In this document: positions 26,041 through 37,336 of the stretch, one piece after another
Numbering within the stretch: the stretch's first letter is position 1
Layout of the letters: each line of letters opens with the position of its first letter
DNA from: Nautilus pompilius
Lineage: Eukaryota; Mollusca; Cephalopoda; Nautilida; Nautilidae
DNA length: 64,000 bases
Assembly: GCA_018389105.1 (NCBI GenBank)
Contig: JACATO010002145.1
Location: 744,001 to 808,000, forward strand
Reading direction: 5' to 3'
The notes under the pieces: model-generated
Seen by the model: the letters and a program-made list of their open reading frames with translations, nothing else
The model's database searches: none
What the model was told of the DNA's origin: nothing
Program-made: the position numbers and the translations under genes

Positions 26041-26330
26041 ACTACTGATGTTCAGGAAATTTAAAAGATATGCAGTGGTTATACTATCCTCCCTTATGAG
26101 TCAAATTACACAAAGCACATAATCTAAGTACAGTGAAAGATTAGCGGTAGTGCAGCATAACTAACAAGTTAATTAGCTGAATTAGATACATACTGTTACT
26201 GCAGGCTTTTGGCATCACACTTTCGAGAAAAATTATAAACTACCTGCATCACTGGTTCATTTTATAGTGATAACAATTTTTAGTGTGTTTAAATTATTAT
26301 GGCAAGAATCTATATAATGTTGGACTGCAG

Positions 26331-26331
<1 letters not shown>

Positions 26332-26364
<33 letters not shown>
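26332..26364. repeat. (AT)n-(GT)n microsatellite
   Basis: An AT-rich dinucleotide stretch passes into about 13 GT units ending GTTTGTGTAT. The Thr-His-Thr-His ORF on the minus strand is its translation. Confidence 0.93.
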
Positions 26365-26997
26365 TTGTGTATAACACACACATTACTAATTTATAGATTA
26401 AAAGACTACTGTTCGTTGTGAGTTCAGCAAATATGGCAACAAAAACAAGACAACTTGCATGTTCTTGGCTAACAAGATGTATTAAGAACAGAATTCTTAA
26501 TAGGAGGAACATACTGAGTAATGGATTCTTAGCTCAAGGAAGTTAGTAACAGAAAAAAAATTTCTAATTGAAACAAATAAACCGGTCACTCTGTAAACCA
26601 CATGAAGAAAGAAAGAACTTTAGGGGAATAAAAAATCAACATAAATTATTATACGCAATTTGCTAAGCACGATCTCAAAATCTGTTAGCATGTAAAGAAC
26701 TAGAAGCAGACTGTAGGACTATCAATCAAGAAGCCAGAAACTGAAAAAGCTTAAAGTGATGACAAAAAAAAAAAAAAAAAATGCATCTGATACAATGCTA
26801 AACAAGACAACAAGTGTTGCACTGGTCCAAAATGGTTAAGAAATCTGTTTTTTAGGTATGAGATGGATGGCATGCTAACACTTCCAATTTTTCTTTATAG
26901 CAAAGGAAGCTGAATTCTGTTGTTTGTGGGGTAATTGCATATCAGTTCACCAACTTTAACTACCTTTCAGCAGCATCATCGTTGTTCCTTTCTCTTG

Positions 26998-28525
26998 GCC
27001 TTTAGTAACATTTAAGTAAATAAGCCACAAGCAATTTTTCAGTCTAAATGACAAATTAAACATAAGTAGGGGGTCAATCATTTAAATTCACAAATGTGTT
27101 TAGGGTAAATTTTCACATTAGAATATTGAAAAAACTGGTTGACGCTCTGCTCCTGAGCTTTCTTGCCATTTACCTGTATGTATACTTCTAAAACTTGTCT
27201 TTCTGAAAAGATTGTTATCAAGATGTGTCCAGGAAAATTTCCTAAACATATTTTGTACCTTTGCAGGAGAAAAAAATAAAGCTGATTTCAAAATTTTTCC
27301 TATCCAGGTTATTTCAACAATCTACTTGAGATTTGTTGTCTAACATTGCACAAACATATATCCACAAATACAAATAATTGCAAAATCTTGGAGAAATATT
27401 GGGCAGAGTAGAGACACCTAAATTTGGGGTCATGTTCCAATGGGTACAACTCTGACAACAAAAAGCCATTTAGGAACAATAGTAAACTGCTGAAACGCAA
27501 GCAACCAATCTTCCATACCTAATATGTATGTCTGGCTAAAAGGGGCACATTTTGCCCCTGTTTCTTCAATGTTCCTTAAACATGGCAATTCCACTTCTCA
27601 GAAATCTGTATCATTAAAGCTTAGTTTGCAGAGTCACTTGATGTGTGAAAATACTGAAGACATTTGGAAACTGTGCAAATATCTAGTAGATACAATATAC
27701 AGTACTTAGTGAGAAAAACAATGCATCATCCTTATATTTCCTATACTTCTTTCTTTTAAATTTGACTCCTCCATCTGTGCTATCATGATGTAAGAATATT
27801 GCATTTTTGCATCAGATACTCTTTTCTAGTTCATGGGATAATGAAATTACAAGCAGAGTGCTTCGTCATCAGTTTTCCTTACTATAAATAAAAGCAAACG
27901 ATTCTTAATCACTCGGTTTGTACTGAGGAATTGTTAGTGAATGCATCCAGTTTAGCTTCAGGAGTACAAGCTATACTTGTCATGGGTATCTGGCCTAAAT
28001 GCTTGATAGGCAAATATTTGAATGAGCAATGCCACAAAACATCATATTATAGAACATGTGTCCTCAAGGTCTTGTCTAAATATAGTAATATGGACAAACA
28101 CTTGTTACAGGCAAGATCTGGTTTCATTTCATCTGGCAAATGTTGTGCAGTTACTGCTAGACATGTGCTAGGCCATCGTCATGATGAAAACTGCCTACAT
28201 AAATTTTTCAAAAACCAAAACGTTAAGAAAGATAGCAGGGAACACCATAGTAACTATTACTAAGGCAAACACTGTCTAGATCAAGTGGGGGGAAGATAAT
28301 ACCTGGCTGGAAGCTCTATCCATGCTGCAGAACTAGATATTTAAAACTAGAAGAATCATCTTCAGATTCTCAGAAAGATGTTCTAGTGCTAGATCTATGG
28401 ATGCAGATCTGTCAGTAGAAGCAGCGGCAGTCTATCAATATCAGCTTGGAAAGTTTAGGTGGTTCCCCTGTCAAAGCTTCAAGATTAAGTGAAAGGGTAA
28501 ATTATCTTATGGAAAAAGAAAAGTC
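26998..28525 (+). repeat. near-identical direct repeat, copy 1 of 2
   Basis: This tract matches 44875-46407 with about 20 differences by eye (roughly 99%). The part from about 27906 to 28480 has no difference that I can see. It covers the left terminal repeat and the first part of the coding region of the long-TIR element. Outside the tract the two loci stay homologous for some tens of bases but are clearly diverged. Confidence 0.92.
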
Positions 28526-30030
28526 ACAGTAGCTGTCTCAACTGTACAGCATTGAGTAACAAAACTGCTCTGTAAATCCTGCTGTTAAACCAAAATCATC
28601 AAAACAGTGCACAAAATGTTGATTTTATCATGTCTCTGGAAGAAAAATGCTCTATCTCAACAAAGTAAAAACAATACTGGCACCAGGAAGCTTCAGCATC
28701 AAAACACAAGTTTGGAGTTACAGAATATACGGTTAGACAGGCTAAACAGTTACTCTGACCAGAGAATTCTTGCTTCTCCCAGGAAACACTTTGGCAAGCT
28801 GCTGATCTTGTGGAAGAAATTGTAGCCTTCTATGAGAATGAAGATGTATCCAGGGTAAGTTCTGCAAAGAAACATTTTGTTTCTGTATGGATGTATTGGT
28901 CAGTGTAAGCAAAAGCAGAAAAGACTACTATTGAAAAACTTATATAAGATTTATGTTCTTTACAAAGAAAAGCATCACAACAAAATTGGTTTCTTTGTGT
29001 AACCGTAGGATCAAAAAGTACACACAACTTTTGTGTTTGTTGTTTGTGTCATGCACCAGAATGTGAAGCTGACACTTAGTCCACTTGCTCAGTTTGGTTA
29101 CAAGATAGCAACAGAAATCTTAGTTTACAATCTTACCTACAAGGACTGTATAGTCCAACAAGTCCTGAAAAGCAGACTCCTGAAACAAGGCCTCAGAAAA
29201 TACTCAATGAGAAACATAATGATAATAACATAAGATTCATGCAGTGGACACATACAGACTTAACTGAGATTTTTAACAGAAGCATTTATAGCAGACTACG
29301 TCGAAGATCTGGTTGAAAAAGTTGACCAACTGACCAATTACCACCACATAGCAAAACCAACTCAGTTCAATCAAAGGTCTTGATGCCTGAACTGTTATAT
29401 TGATATAATATTTTGTGGAAAATTATTCTTTTATTATACAAGGTGCCAATGAAGGCTTCTGTTTGGATAATTCCCAAGCTACAATTCATCCTTTTGTAGC
29501 ATATTACAAAGAGAAGAATTGTAAGTGTGTAATAATTGACTGCTTAAAGCATGACAAAATTGCAGTACACCAACGGCATACTCTTGCACACATAAAAGTT
29601 GTGCCATCTGTTGGCCACATTCAGTACTTTGGTGATGGGACAGTGGCTCAGTATGTGAACTATAAAAACGTGGTCAACATGTGCCACTGGCTACCAGAGC
29701 AAGCCTGCAATGGCCTGAGAATAATAAAATAAGTCCTCTGATGTTATATGAACGAGCATAAAATGAAATTCGGAGGCTTAAGTTCTTCTATGTCACAAAA
29801 GAAATAGTAGATTTTCCCATCAACAAGAACTGAAAAACTGCTTAAAACCAATTAAGCAGGTACCAAGCACATGAGGACATCACCACTTTCACCCTGTCAG
29901 CTTGTTCGTGCAACAGGTAAAGTGAGTATTGTTAACCATGGTTAGTTCCCCAACGAAAGTGCAAGCACAAGCAGCCAATAAGAGTGTTGAGGAGCATCTT
30001 TTCCTCCTCAGCAATAGGATAGGAAAAGCC
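27524..30030 (+). pseudogene. Transposase-like protein of an uncharacterised family, decayed
   Basis: Plus-strand blocks in order: GAHFAPVSSMFLKHGNST; a 110-residue ORF at 27931-28263 (MLVNASSLASG...); KSTHNFCVC and HQNVKLTLSPLAQFGYK near 29010-29100; QWTHTDLTE; DYVEDLVEKVDQLTNYHHIAK near 29290-29355; then ORF 29415-29732 with ENYSFIIQGANEGF, NSQATIHPFVAYY, DCLKHDKIAVH and GDGTVAQYVNYKN; and finally RLKFFYVTKEIVDF near 29775. I recognise this ordered motif set from proteins of unknown function in aphids, hydra, corals and molluscs with ENY..W-x-x-SQ-T-[LI]-HP, D-x-x-HD and F-[SG]-DG-x-x-[AG]-QY-x-N. The spaced aspartates suggest a DDE-type catalytic core, which is my inference. The usual FFATSHGK-PCDG block is deleted, and stops are frequent. 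Confidence 0.6.
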
Positions 30031-31420
30031 ACAAGCATTAGTCATACTGTATGCAGCATCAGTACATGTCAATAATTGGTGGATTGCTCACAGAATGAAG
30101 ACTTCCAGATAAAATTCATTAACTCTGAAGAGCCCCACAGTATCACCCCCAGCAGTGAACAGATCTGGAAAATGCTACTTCATAAAGGCTGATGATGTGA
30201 ATACAATAAAGGACAAATTTGACTTTAAGAATTTTACTTATGCAGTAGTAACTAATAAATGTATAAGTCTCATTAATTTAGCGCAGTTCTATACATATTG
30301 CTAAAAGCCATGAATGTGATAGTGTTAAATGAATGTAAAGTACAAAGTCATCAGTAACAGAATCGCCATAGTTAAGAAACACATTGAACAAATGACGAAA
30401 AATTATACACCTTTCAGCCAGATGTACATGACAGGTATGGAAGTTTAGTTGTCTTGTATTTCAGCAGTTTCTTATCATCCCCTACATGGCTATTTTTCTA
30501 TCAAAGTTGTACCCATTGGCATCTGACCTCAAATTTAAGTTCCCTTACTTTGCCCATTATTTCTCCAAGACCTTTACAGTTATTTGTATCTGTAGATACA
30601 TGTTAGTACAATGTTAGAAAAGAAATTTAAAGTGAATTAATTCAATATCCCAGAGAACAAAAAATTCCTAAACCTTTTTTTTTTCCCACTTGCAAAGGTA
30701 CAAAACGTTTAGATAATTTTCCTGGACATACCTTGATAACAGTCTTTTCTAAAACAAAATTTTTAGAAGTATACATACAGGTAAATAAATGAAAAAAAAA
30801 TCAACAGAGCAGAGCATCTTCAGTTTTTTCAATACTTCACAATGTAAAATGCACCCTAAATACATCTGTGAATATAGATGATTGACACCCCCTCATTTAA
30901 TTGGTCACTCTGACTGAAATAATTATCCTATAGAAATGAAAATTTACATATGGTCTAGTTAAATGTTACTAAAAACCAGGACAAGAAGAAAAAAAATTGG
31001 AATTGGTGATGCTAGAAAGATCCTAATATCTGGGTGATTTGGCATGAAATGACTCTATGAACAACATTGGAGCAAACGAAGAAAATTTTTCTGAAATGCA
31101 GGACTGTTAAACAAGTTAGAAGTGCAAAATACATAGCTACTTGTATAATTAATTACAGATGATCAGAGCAGTGACTGCTGTACAAAAAAGTACTTTAGTG
31201 GGTAGACTTGCAAAGACCAGATAAAACAATAAAGACTAATAAACAGAAAGTTTTTACTTCTTAGTTCATGGAAAACTTTCGTTAGTATAAATGCAGTACT
31301 ATTGAAGGAATGGGCAAAACATGGTGTGATTAATGGTTGTAGTAGATTTTTAAAAAATGAAGATTAGTAAGATAATTCTAAAAAGAGAAACCTGGATCTC
31401 AAAATTTAGCAATTTAAGAA

Positions 31421-31457
31421 AGAAACACACACACACACAGAAAGAGAGAGAGAGAGC
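31421..31457. repeat. (AC)n(AG)n microsatellite
   Basis: AC units at the start change to AG units after AGAAAGAG. Nothing else was recognised from 31056 to 32400. Confidence 0.9.
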
Positions 31458-32879
31458 AAAAAAAATTACTTGACTGAGAATTAATTCACTGTTGTTGATT
31501 TGCTAAAAAATTCAATGAAAAATGTAATTTTTCAACCAAATATTTCATACACTTCAAGTCTGATGGTATGTTATCGCACTTACTTTCCAACATATTTAGA
31601 AATGAGGTTTTCAAATTTAACCAGATTTTACCACTAAACACCTAAATACTCCTTTTTTCCCTCCATATTCAGGAAATTTTCCAACCACCAAGAATTTGTT
31701 TAAAGTAAACTTTACCTTGTTCATAGTTTTTAAATTGTACCTATAAATATACCAGATATATTATATAAAACAAAAGTAAACTTATTAATGGTCATATCAG
31801 TCCTGAAGTATATATTTAAAAAGGGGATATAAAAATGGAAGTTTTCAATTTCCCCAACCTATAAAAAATGAAAAATTTGTTCAAGTACAACAGCAAGCGT
31901 CCCACTCCTGATAAAAAGCTAATGTCATCTAAAGACTGACCATGGATCTGGAACAAAATATTTTTACTACTTTCATATATTAATTATACTGTTGTAACTT
32001 TGTGCCAAAATAATTCTAATCAGAAAGTCACCTGGAAAGTTTTCCAAAATCGGGTCTATTTGATAAGAAATAATCGACAACATTACAAACCATTAGTTTC
32101 ATAAAGTAGAGTTTTGTTGTATATTGCATTTGATCTATTTTTTCATACTAATACATTTGACTGTCACTAGTCTTACTTCTACAAGGTACTTTCAGTTATT
32201 AATTATCCATTGTAGAAGATATGGCTTCCATTACAGTATACGAGCAATGTATATTTTAAATCAAAATTGTTATTAAATATGGTATTGCTGACTCTACTAC
32301 TCAAAATCAAGAATACTACATCTAATACTAGTACAATTTACTTTCTCCCTCTTTGAAATCCTCACACAATGTGTGATAACAGATTTTTTTCCAGTGTATC
32401 AGCCTTTATGATTTTAATGTAACTGTCATTTTGGCTTTTAACAAATGCTTCATCGCCCAATGGGCTATTTTTTAATGCTGGTTAAAGAAAATAGCACAAA
32501 AGCATCAAAGATGACATTTGACAATGGCTGTAGAATTTTCCAGAAGAAATGGCATGCTGGAGACTGAAGCAATTCAATATCATGCAACAGATGAGATAGT
32601 GCAAGCCAAAGCATCATTTCTAGGGCACAGACTTATCTTCAGACTTTTTGTAGTGCTGTTAGATAGCATGGAGGCTAATCCAGGTCAACAGAATCACTTT
32701 TTTGGTCTTGAAAGCAAGAGGATACCATTTAAGAATACGGACTTGATTGAAATCTGATCTTCAAGTGAAACAGGTGTCACTGTCATCAGCATCAGGTTAA
32801 TGATATGTAGTCCAAAAAAGTCTGTATTCACATACCACTAATCATGGGCCACTGCAAGGCACAGAGTGAGTGAGTTATA

Positions 32880-33360
32880 GACCATGAAGGGAGGACTGAG
32901 AGAAATCATTCCCCTTATGCTTTTCATAAACAAGTCCAAATTTTGTCTGGAATTTACACATCAACACACCAAAAATGTGAAGGACAGCAGCACCATGACG
33001 GGTATAAGGTACAAGAATGAGATCTTTAATGTTTTCAAAAAGCCATATGCAGGTGCTATTGGCAAAAACTTCACTCTCATGAAATGACAACACCCATCTG
33101 CATTATTTGGGACTTGGAGCAAGAGTCAATCATTAATATGGAGTGGCCAAATTGTTCTTAACCCAATCAAACCCATTTGGAACATGTGTGAGGCTGCCAT
33201 TGCAAGATGTTCTGTGCTGCCACAAACCTTGCAAGAACTTTGTGACGACCTCTTAGAAGCAAACTGACTCAGATTAACATTTAAAGACTCATCGGCATGA
33301 AACACCAGTGTCAAGCTGTCTTTGATATCTTTGACATTTGCCAACATTAATATCTCCTTA
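32880..33360 (+). pseudogene. Tc1-like transposase pseudogene
   Basis: The ORF 32884-33087 contains a FINKSKFCLEF block (Tc1 FTDESKFCL) and RYKNEIFNVFKKPYAGAIG, followed by KNFTLMK. This matches RYRNEIL-x-P-YVRPYAGAIGPNFILMDD. A second frame continues with EWPNCS, then NPIK..NMCEAAIARCSVLPQTLQELCDDLLEAN near 33160-33270, which corresponds to SPDLNPIEHVWDALGRAIA..PPRTLQEL. DES has become NKS, so the first catalytic residue is lost. The copy lacks a recognisable N-terminus. Confidence 0.78.
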
Positions 33361-36300
33361 AATTATAGCTTATGAATATCAACTTTGCTTTCCTTATGGT
33401 ACCTAACAAAATTATGACATCAATGTTTTATCCCTTGATCCTTATCAATTTTTTAGTAGTCTAGTACAGAAAAAACAAGTTATTTTAACTCTTTCGATCA
33501 AATAACTTTCTTACATGTCTAATGTCCAAGATTTTTTCGGCAAGGTAAATTTCCAACTTCCATCCATTTATACCTGACAATCATTCTTATTAACTTGTGA
33601 ATGTGGCTTATAGAAGATACTGTGGCTGCAGATACTAAATTCCAGAAAGTGATTTTCTAAAAGTCCATTTTGAGGACCTGCTGAGAAATTCTGAGTTATC
33701 TTAATAAAATCAGTTTTTCTTGTGAATCACACAGTAAGGGAACCATGAAATAGAAAGCCAGTGGTAAATATGAAATATGGTGAAAGATACAAATCATAAA
33801 AGAAAGCAAAAACAATACCACCATATACCAAGACACCTGGCAAAAATGCCAGCTACCATCAAGACAAATCCTATGAAAAATTGCAACCCATAAAACAGCA
33901 GCCAGTAACAGTCAAAATATTAAAGATATTAACAAATTTAAATAATAAACTAACAGTAAGCTCAATACAAAAAATAATCATCATAAACAACAATAAGCCC
34001 AACTAGTACTTGTTTAATGACGACAACCTTTTTGTTTATTTTAGCTATTGCATTGTAGTGGTCCTATTTTTAAAATACTAAGAGATGATCAGAAAAAAAT
34101 TAAAGTTTGAGTCAGATATCCTAATCACAATGAAGTAGTTGGCTTCCCCCTTATACATTTTTTATATAGAAAATTATGCAAACAATCACCACAATACGGC
34201 ACAGAATGAATTGAGAAATAAAGCTTCCTAAAGAGTAATACTTAAAAAAAAATATATATATATATACTATATTTGAAAATTAAAAATCCCCATCTAACTG
34301 GATTTTAAAAATGCTGTAGATCACTTGGATTTTTAGAAATCTAGAAATGTAATAAGATCTTAACCACAGGAGAAAGAATGGTGTGTCCATTGATAGTTTT
34401 GGGATTTTCAGAATATCAGTATCTATCTATGTATAAATAAATAGATAAGGTTACAAAATTATAATAATAATAATAAGATAAAGACAACAACAAAAATTAA
34501 ACTTTCCTGTAATCTATGACTTATTTAATCCTACTTGGGTAATGTTTTTTGGTGATAGCCCTGATTTTATATTTATTTTTGGAAAGAAAGAAAGAAAAAA
34601 ACCATCTGGTTAAATTTAAGCATCCTGGATTATAAGATGCCCACATGCACCACACCTCTGCAATAGCATCCAGTAAAATCCATTGTTGGTGTTTGTTACA
34701 ACACTATCAGGGGAACCATTCATAAGCACCGAAATACATTTACTGATATTTTAGCTGAACACTGCTTTAAGAAAGAAAAAAGAAGCAAGTAATAAAAATT
34801 ATAATATTCCAATTCACTACTGCTTCTGTTTCATACAAAAATAATCTTAGTATCGAAGGCTGCTTTGGAGCTAGGTCATCCTACTCTCATGAATAATTAG
34901 TTCTCTTTAGACTAGAAATTTTCTGTAAAGTCTGGCATGAACATTTTTTGGCTCATTTTGCTCAGTCTGGCAAACACTTCATTACTGACAAAATGTATGT
35001 TGCCTAAGGCAAGTTAAAAATCTGGAATACTGCATTATGGATGAGCATATTTTAAGCTTCACTTGCGATTCATATCTTTTCAGTTTAGGCAGCCTAACAT
35101 CAGGGCAACCAATACAAAGAAACCATTGGAGCCGCTGGATACCTTGTAACAATATTCCTAGAATTTATGCTACAATTAAGTAAGTATGGCACAATCAAAC
35201 CTGTTGTTGTTGTTTGCCTTAGTCCATACTAGTTGATAGACAGGCAGGTTAGATGATGAAGAATTTTCATCATACATTTATTGACAAGAATTCTAGAGAC
35301 TTTCCACTTAGCTGCCTGCTGTACCTCGTTGTAGTAGCCAATCTCTGTAGAAAAGGACGCTAACCACCTAGCTTTGTAAGTAAGGCAACTGGTTCTGGAA
35401 AATGAACCTGACTGGACTTGTCTTATATGGTGCCTCTGGTGGTGGGAGACAAAGAAATATGAGGAAGGGGGGGGGAAAGAGGGTACAAAAAAGAACTTTA
35501 ACCATTTTAACATATTAAAGGAGAAATAAAATGAAATAAAACTAAGCACATTTACAGAATCCAGTCAGTCTGCAAAATAGCAGTAGGAAAAATGGAATAT
35601 TTTCGTGTCTTTTCACAAATCTATAGACAATTACATAGAGAAGTTTGGTAAAACAGAAGATAACGAGTTAGTCACATACTTCACGTTAACAATTTTCAGT
35701 TAACTGACACAGATAAGAGAAAACATCAAAAATCAAAATCTACTTCTGATATTGTTTTTGTTTCCTCTGATGTTAAAGCAAAAAACAAACTCCACGAAAG
35801 CAGTCTGGCGAGGGTTTAAACTTCGGTCTAATAATCATCCCCGACCAAGTAAAAACTGAATTTTAAAATGGGTAGATTTTTTTTTTTTTTTTTTTACAGT
35901 TCCAGAAACAAGGAAAAAAGAAAAACAAACATTTCTAGAAAACAGAATTTCTTTTGAATACACTACTTTGGAAATGTATTACTGTTTTTAAATGAGGTTC
36001 ACCTTGTATCTGCTAATTGAAAGACAGAGGGCTGGGACTGACGATGATTTAATAAGAGCCGGTGCGATGTCCATCATTCCTGATATGCAGTGAGAAACAT
36101 TTCGCATTTGCAACAAACAGAGAGCTTATTTTGACAGGAATCTTCCTTTATCCCTTTCTAAACAATCTTCCTGGACCACTGCCATTTTGTCACTTTAGCC
36201 AAAGATCAGTCACTGGTTTCTTATCCTGAAGCGTGGAATCCGTTTGTTTTGTTTTTTTTTTTTTGTCAAGTTTTTCACAAATTTCCCCATTAATAGAAAT

Positions 36301-36684
36301 AAAAAAAGAGAAGACAGCTATCCAAAAATCCGTATCTTGTCACTGTTAAGAGAATATCTAAGCATTTAGTATGGAAGAAAAACTGGCTCCCAATATGTTT
36401 AAAATTTTAGTGTTATAAACATTTTACTATTTTATTATTATGTAAATCTATTAATTTATGGGTCCACCAGTAAAACCTTCTACTATGTTGTTAAAGAAAA
36501 GAGAACAAACAAACATTTTAGTACTTCACTGAGCTGATACTCATGATGTAGGAGGATCAAATGAAATTCACAGTAAAATTAAATTAATTAAGTTTAGGTT
36601 AGTGTTGTGCATTTCCAACTTTTTAAGAATAAATGGACTCGGTTCTTTTTGGATTTTAGTCCACCTTTTATGATAATCTTAAGT
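33361..36684. other. AT-rich intron between Tlk exons
   Basis: Contains (ATA)n near 34463 and (TA)n near 34250. The ORF 35549-35229 (minus) is not recognised. 36000-36250 is less AT-rich than its neighbours but has no coding signal. Confidence 0.4.
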
Positions 36685-36935
36685 AGCTGTGGCCCAGTAG
36701 TTAGGCCACTGGACTGCCCAAGTTGAGGGCCTGTGTGGCTTGGTTTGGCATACCTCCTTAGCATGGTCTTCACCAGTCGATTGTGTGGGCTTACTCCCAC
36801 ATCGATAAATGGAGAGTTGTAATATGAATTTCCATCACAGTCGGCAATGATGAGTCCTCGTTGTATGCGATAATGCTTTCTAGTAGACAACTGTGGCACA
36901 AAGCCACCTCATCAAGGTAATCTCCTTCATAGAGA
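36685..36935 (+). repeat. tRNA-derived SINE, copy 2
   Basis: Starts AGCTGTGGCCCAGTAGTTAG, then CACTGGACTGCCCAAGTTGAGGGCC and GTGGCTTGGTTTGGCATAC. The tail contains TTCTAGTAGACAACTGTGGC and CCTCATCAAGGTAATCTCC. Block order matches the copies at 22130 (minus strand), 46976 and 50769. The ORF overlapping it on the minus strand (36899-36594) has no protein meaning. It lies about 330 bp downstream, in gene direction, of the Tlk start-codon exon. Confidence 0.7.
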
Positions 36936-37259
36936 AGACTGGCTAACAACAAAAAACAGAAAGATAATTTCTAGTACTTGCACTTACAATTACTTTAATC
37001 TTACATAGTACAAAAGTCCATCTCAGCAGCATTTCAGTACCTTTTATTTCAAGTATCTCTCCTGAGATCTGATGAAATCAACAATTCCAGCAAACAAATT
37101 CTTACATTAAAAAAAAAAAAAAAACAATTCTGTGGTATTTACTTTTTTTTGTGTGTGCAAAACCACATTTTTCTTAATAACCATATCCCAAGAACTTTAA
37201 GAATGTGTTAGCATTTTTATTTCTTCTTCTAAATCTAGCAAAAATATAAGCCAACTTAC

Positions 37260-37336
37260 CCTATTTCCTAAGAACCTCGCTTCCAGTAATTCTTGTTTAC
37301 GAGGATTTAGGCTATGTAGATTATCCATGGAGAATG
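37260..37336 (-). CDS. Tlk: Tousled-like kinase, exon with the probable start codon
   Basis: This is a 77-bp exon read on the minus strand. A pyrimidine-rich acceptor ending TTTATTTCAG lies at 37337 and above, and the donor GTAAGT directly follows base 37260. The ATG is at 37328-37326 and gives 23 codons that end in phase 0. The peptide begins MDNLHSLNPRKQELLEARF, which closely matches the start of vertebrate TLK1/TLK2 (M-[DE]-E-L-H-S-L-D-P-R-R-Q-E-L-L-E-A-R-F). In the family these are nuclear serine/threonine kinases that phosphorylate the histone chaperone ASF1 and act in chromatin replication and repair. The eight bases before the ATG are probably 5' UTR, but in-frame coding from an earlier exon cannot be excluded. 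The next exon is 16270-16341. I see no upstream exon as far as 64000. Confidence 0.85.

Larger units (their letters stand above)
26930..31055 (+). mobile_element. Long-TIR DNA transposon, copy A (superfamily not assigned)
   Basis: The left 0.6-0.7 kb (from about 26930 to 27595) recurs in inverted orientation at about 31055-30350. Matching blocks include TTTAGTAACATTTAA at 27001 and on the minus strand near 30980, CATTTACCTGTATGTATACTTCT, TCCAGGAAAATT..CTAAAC, CCAATGGGTACAACT and CTTCCATACCT. Blocks occur in the same order with roughly three quarters identity by eye. Outside TTTAGTAAC the inverted similarity continues about 70 bp (CCAAATCACCC..ATTAGGATCTTTC..AGCATCA on the right). The exact ends and target duplication could not be fixed. 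Between the repeats is a decayed protein of one family on the plus strand. Confidence 0.72.

Noticed and set aside
35229-35549. 106-residue minus-strand ORF
   Set aside because: Includes a translated G run and polypyrimidine sequence. No domain and no second copy were found.
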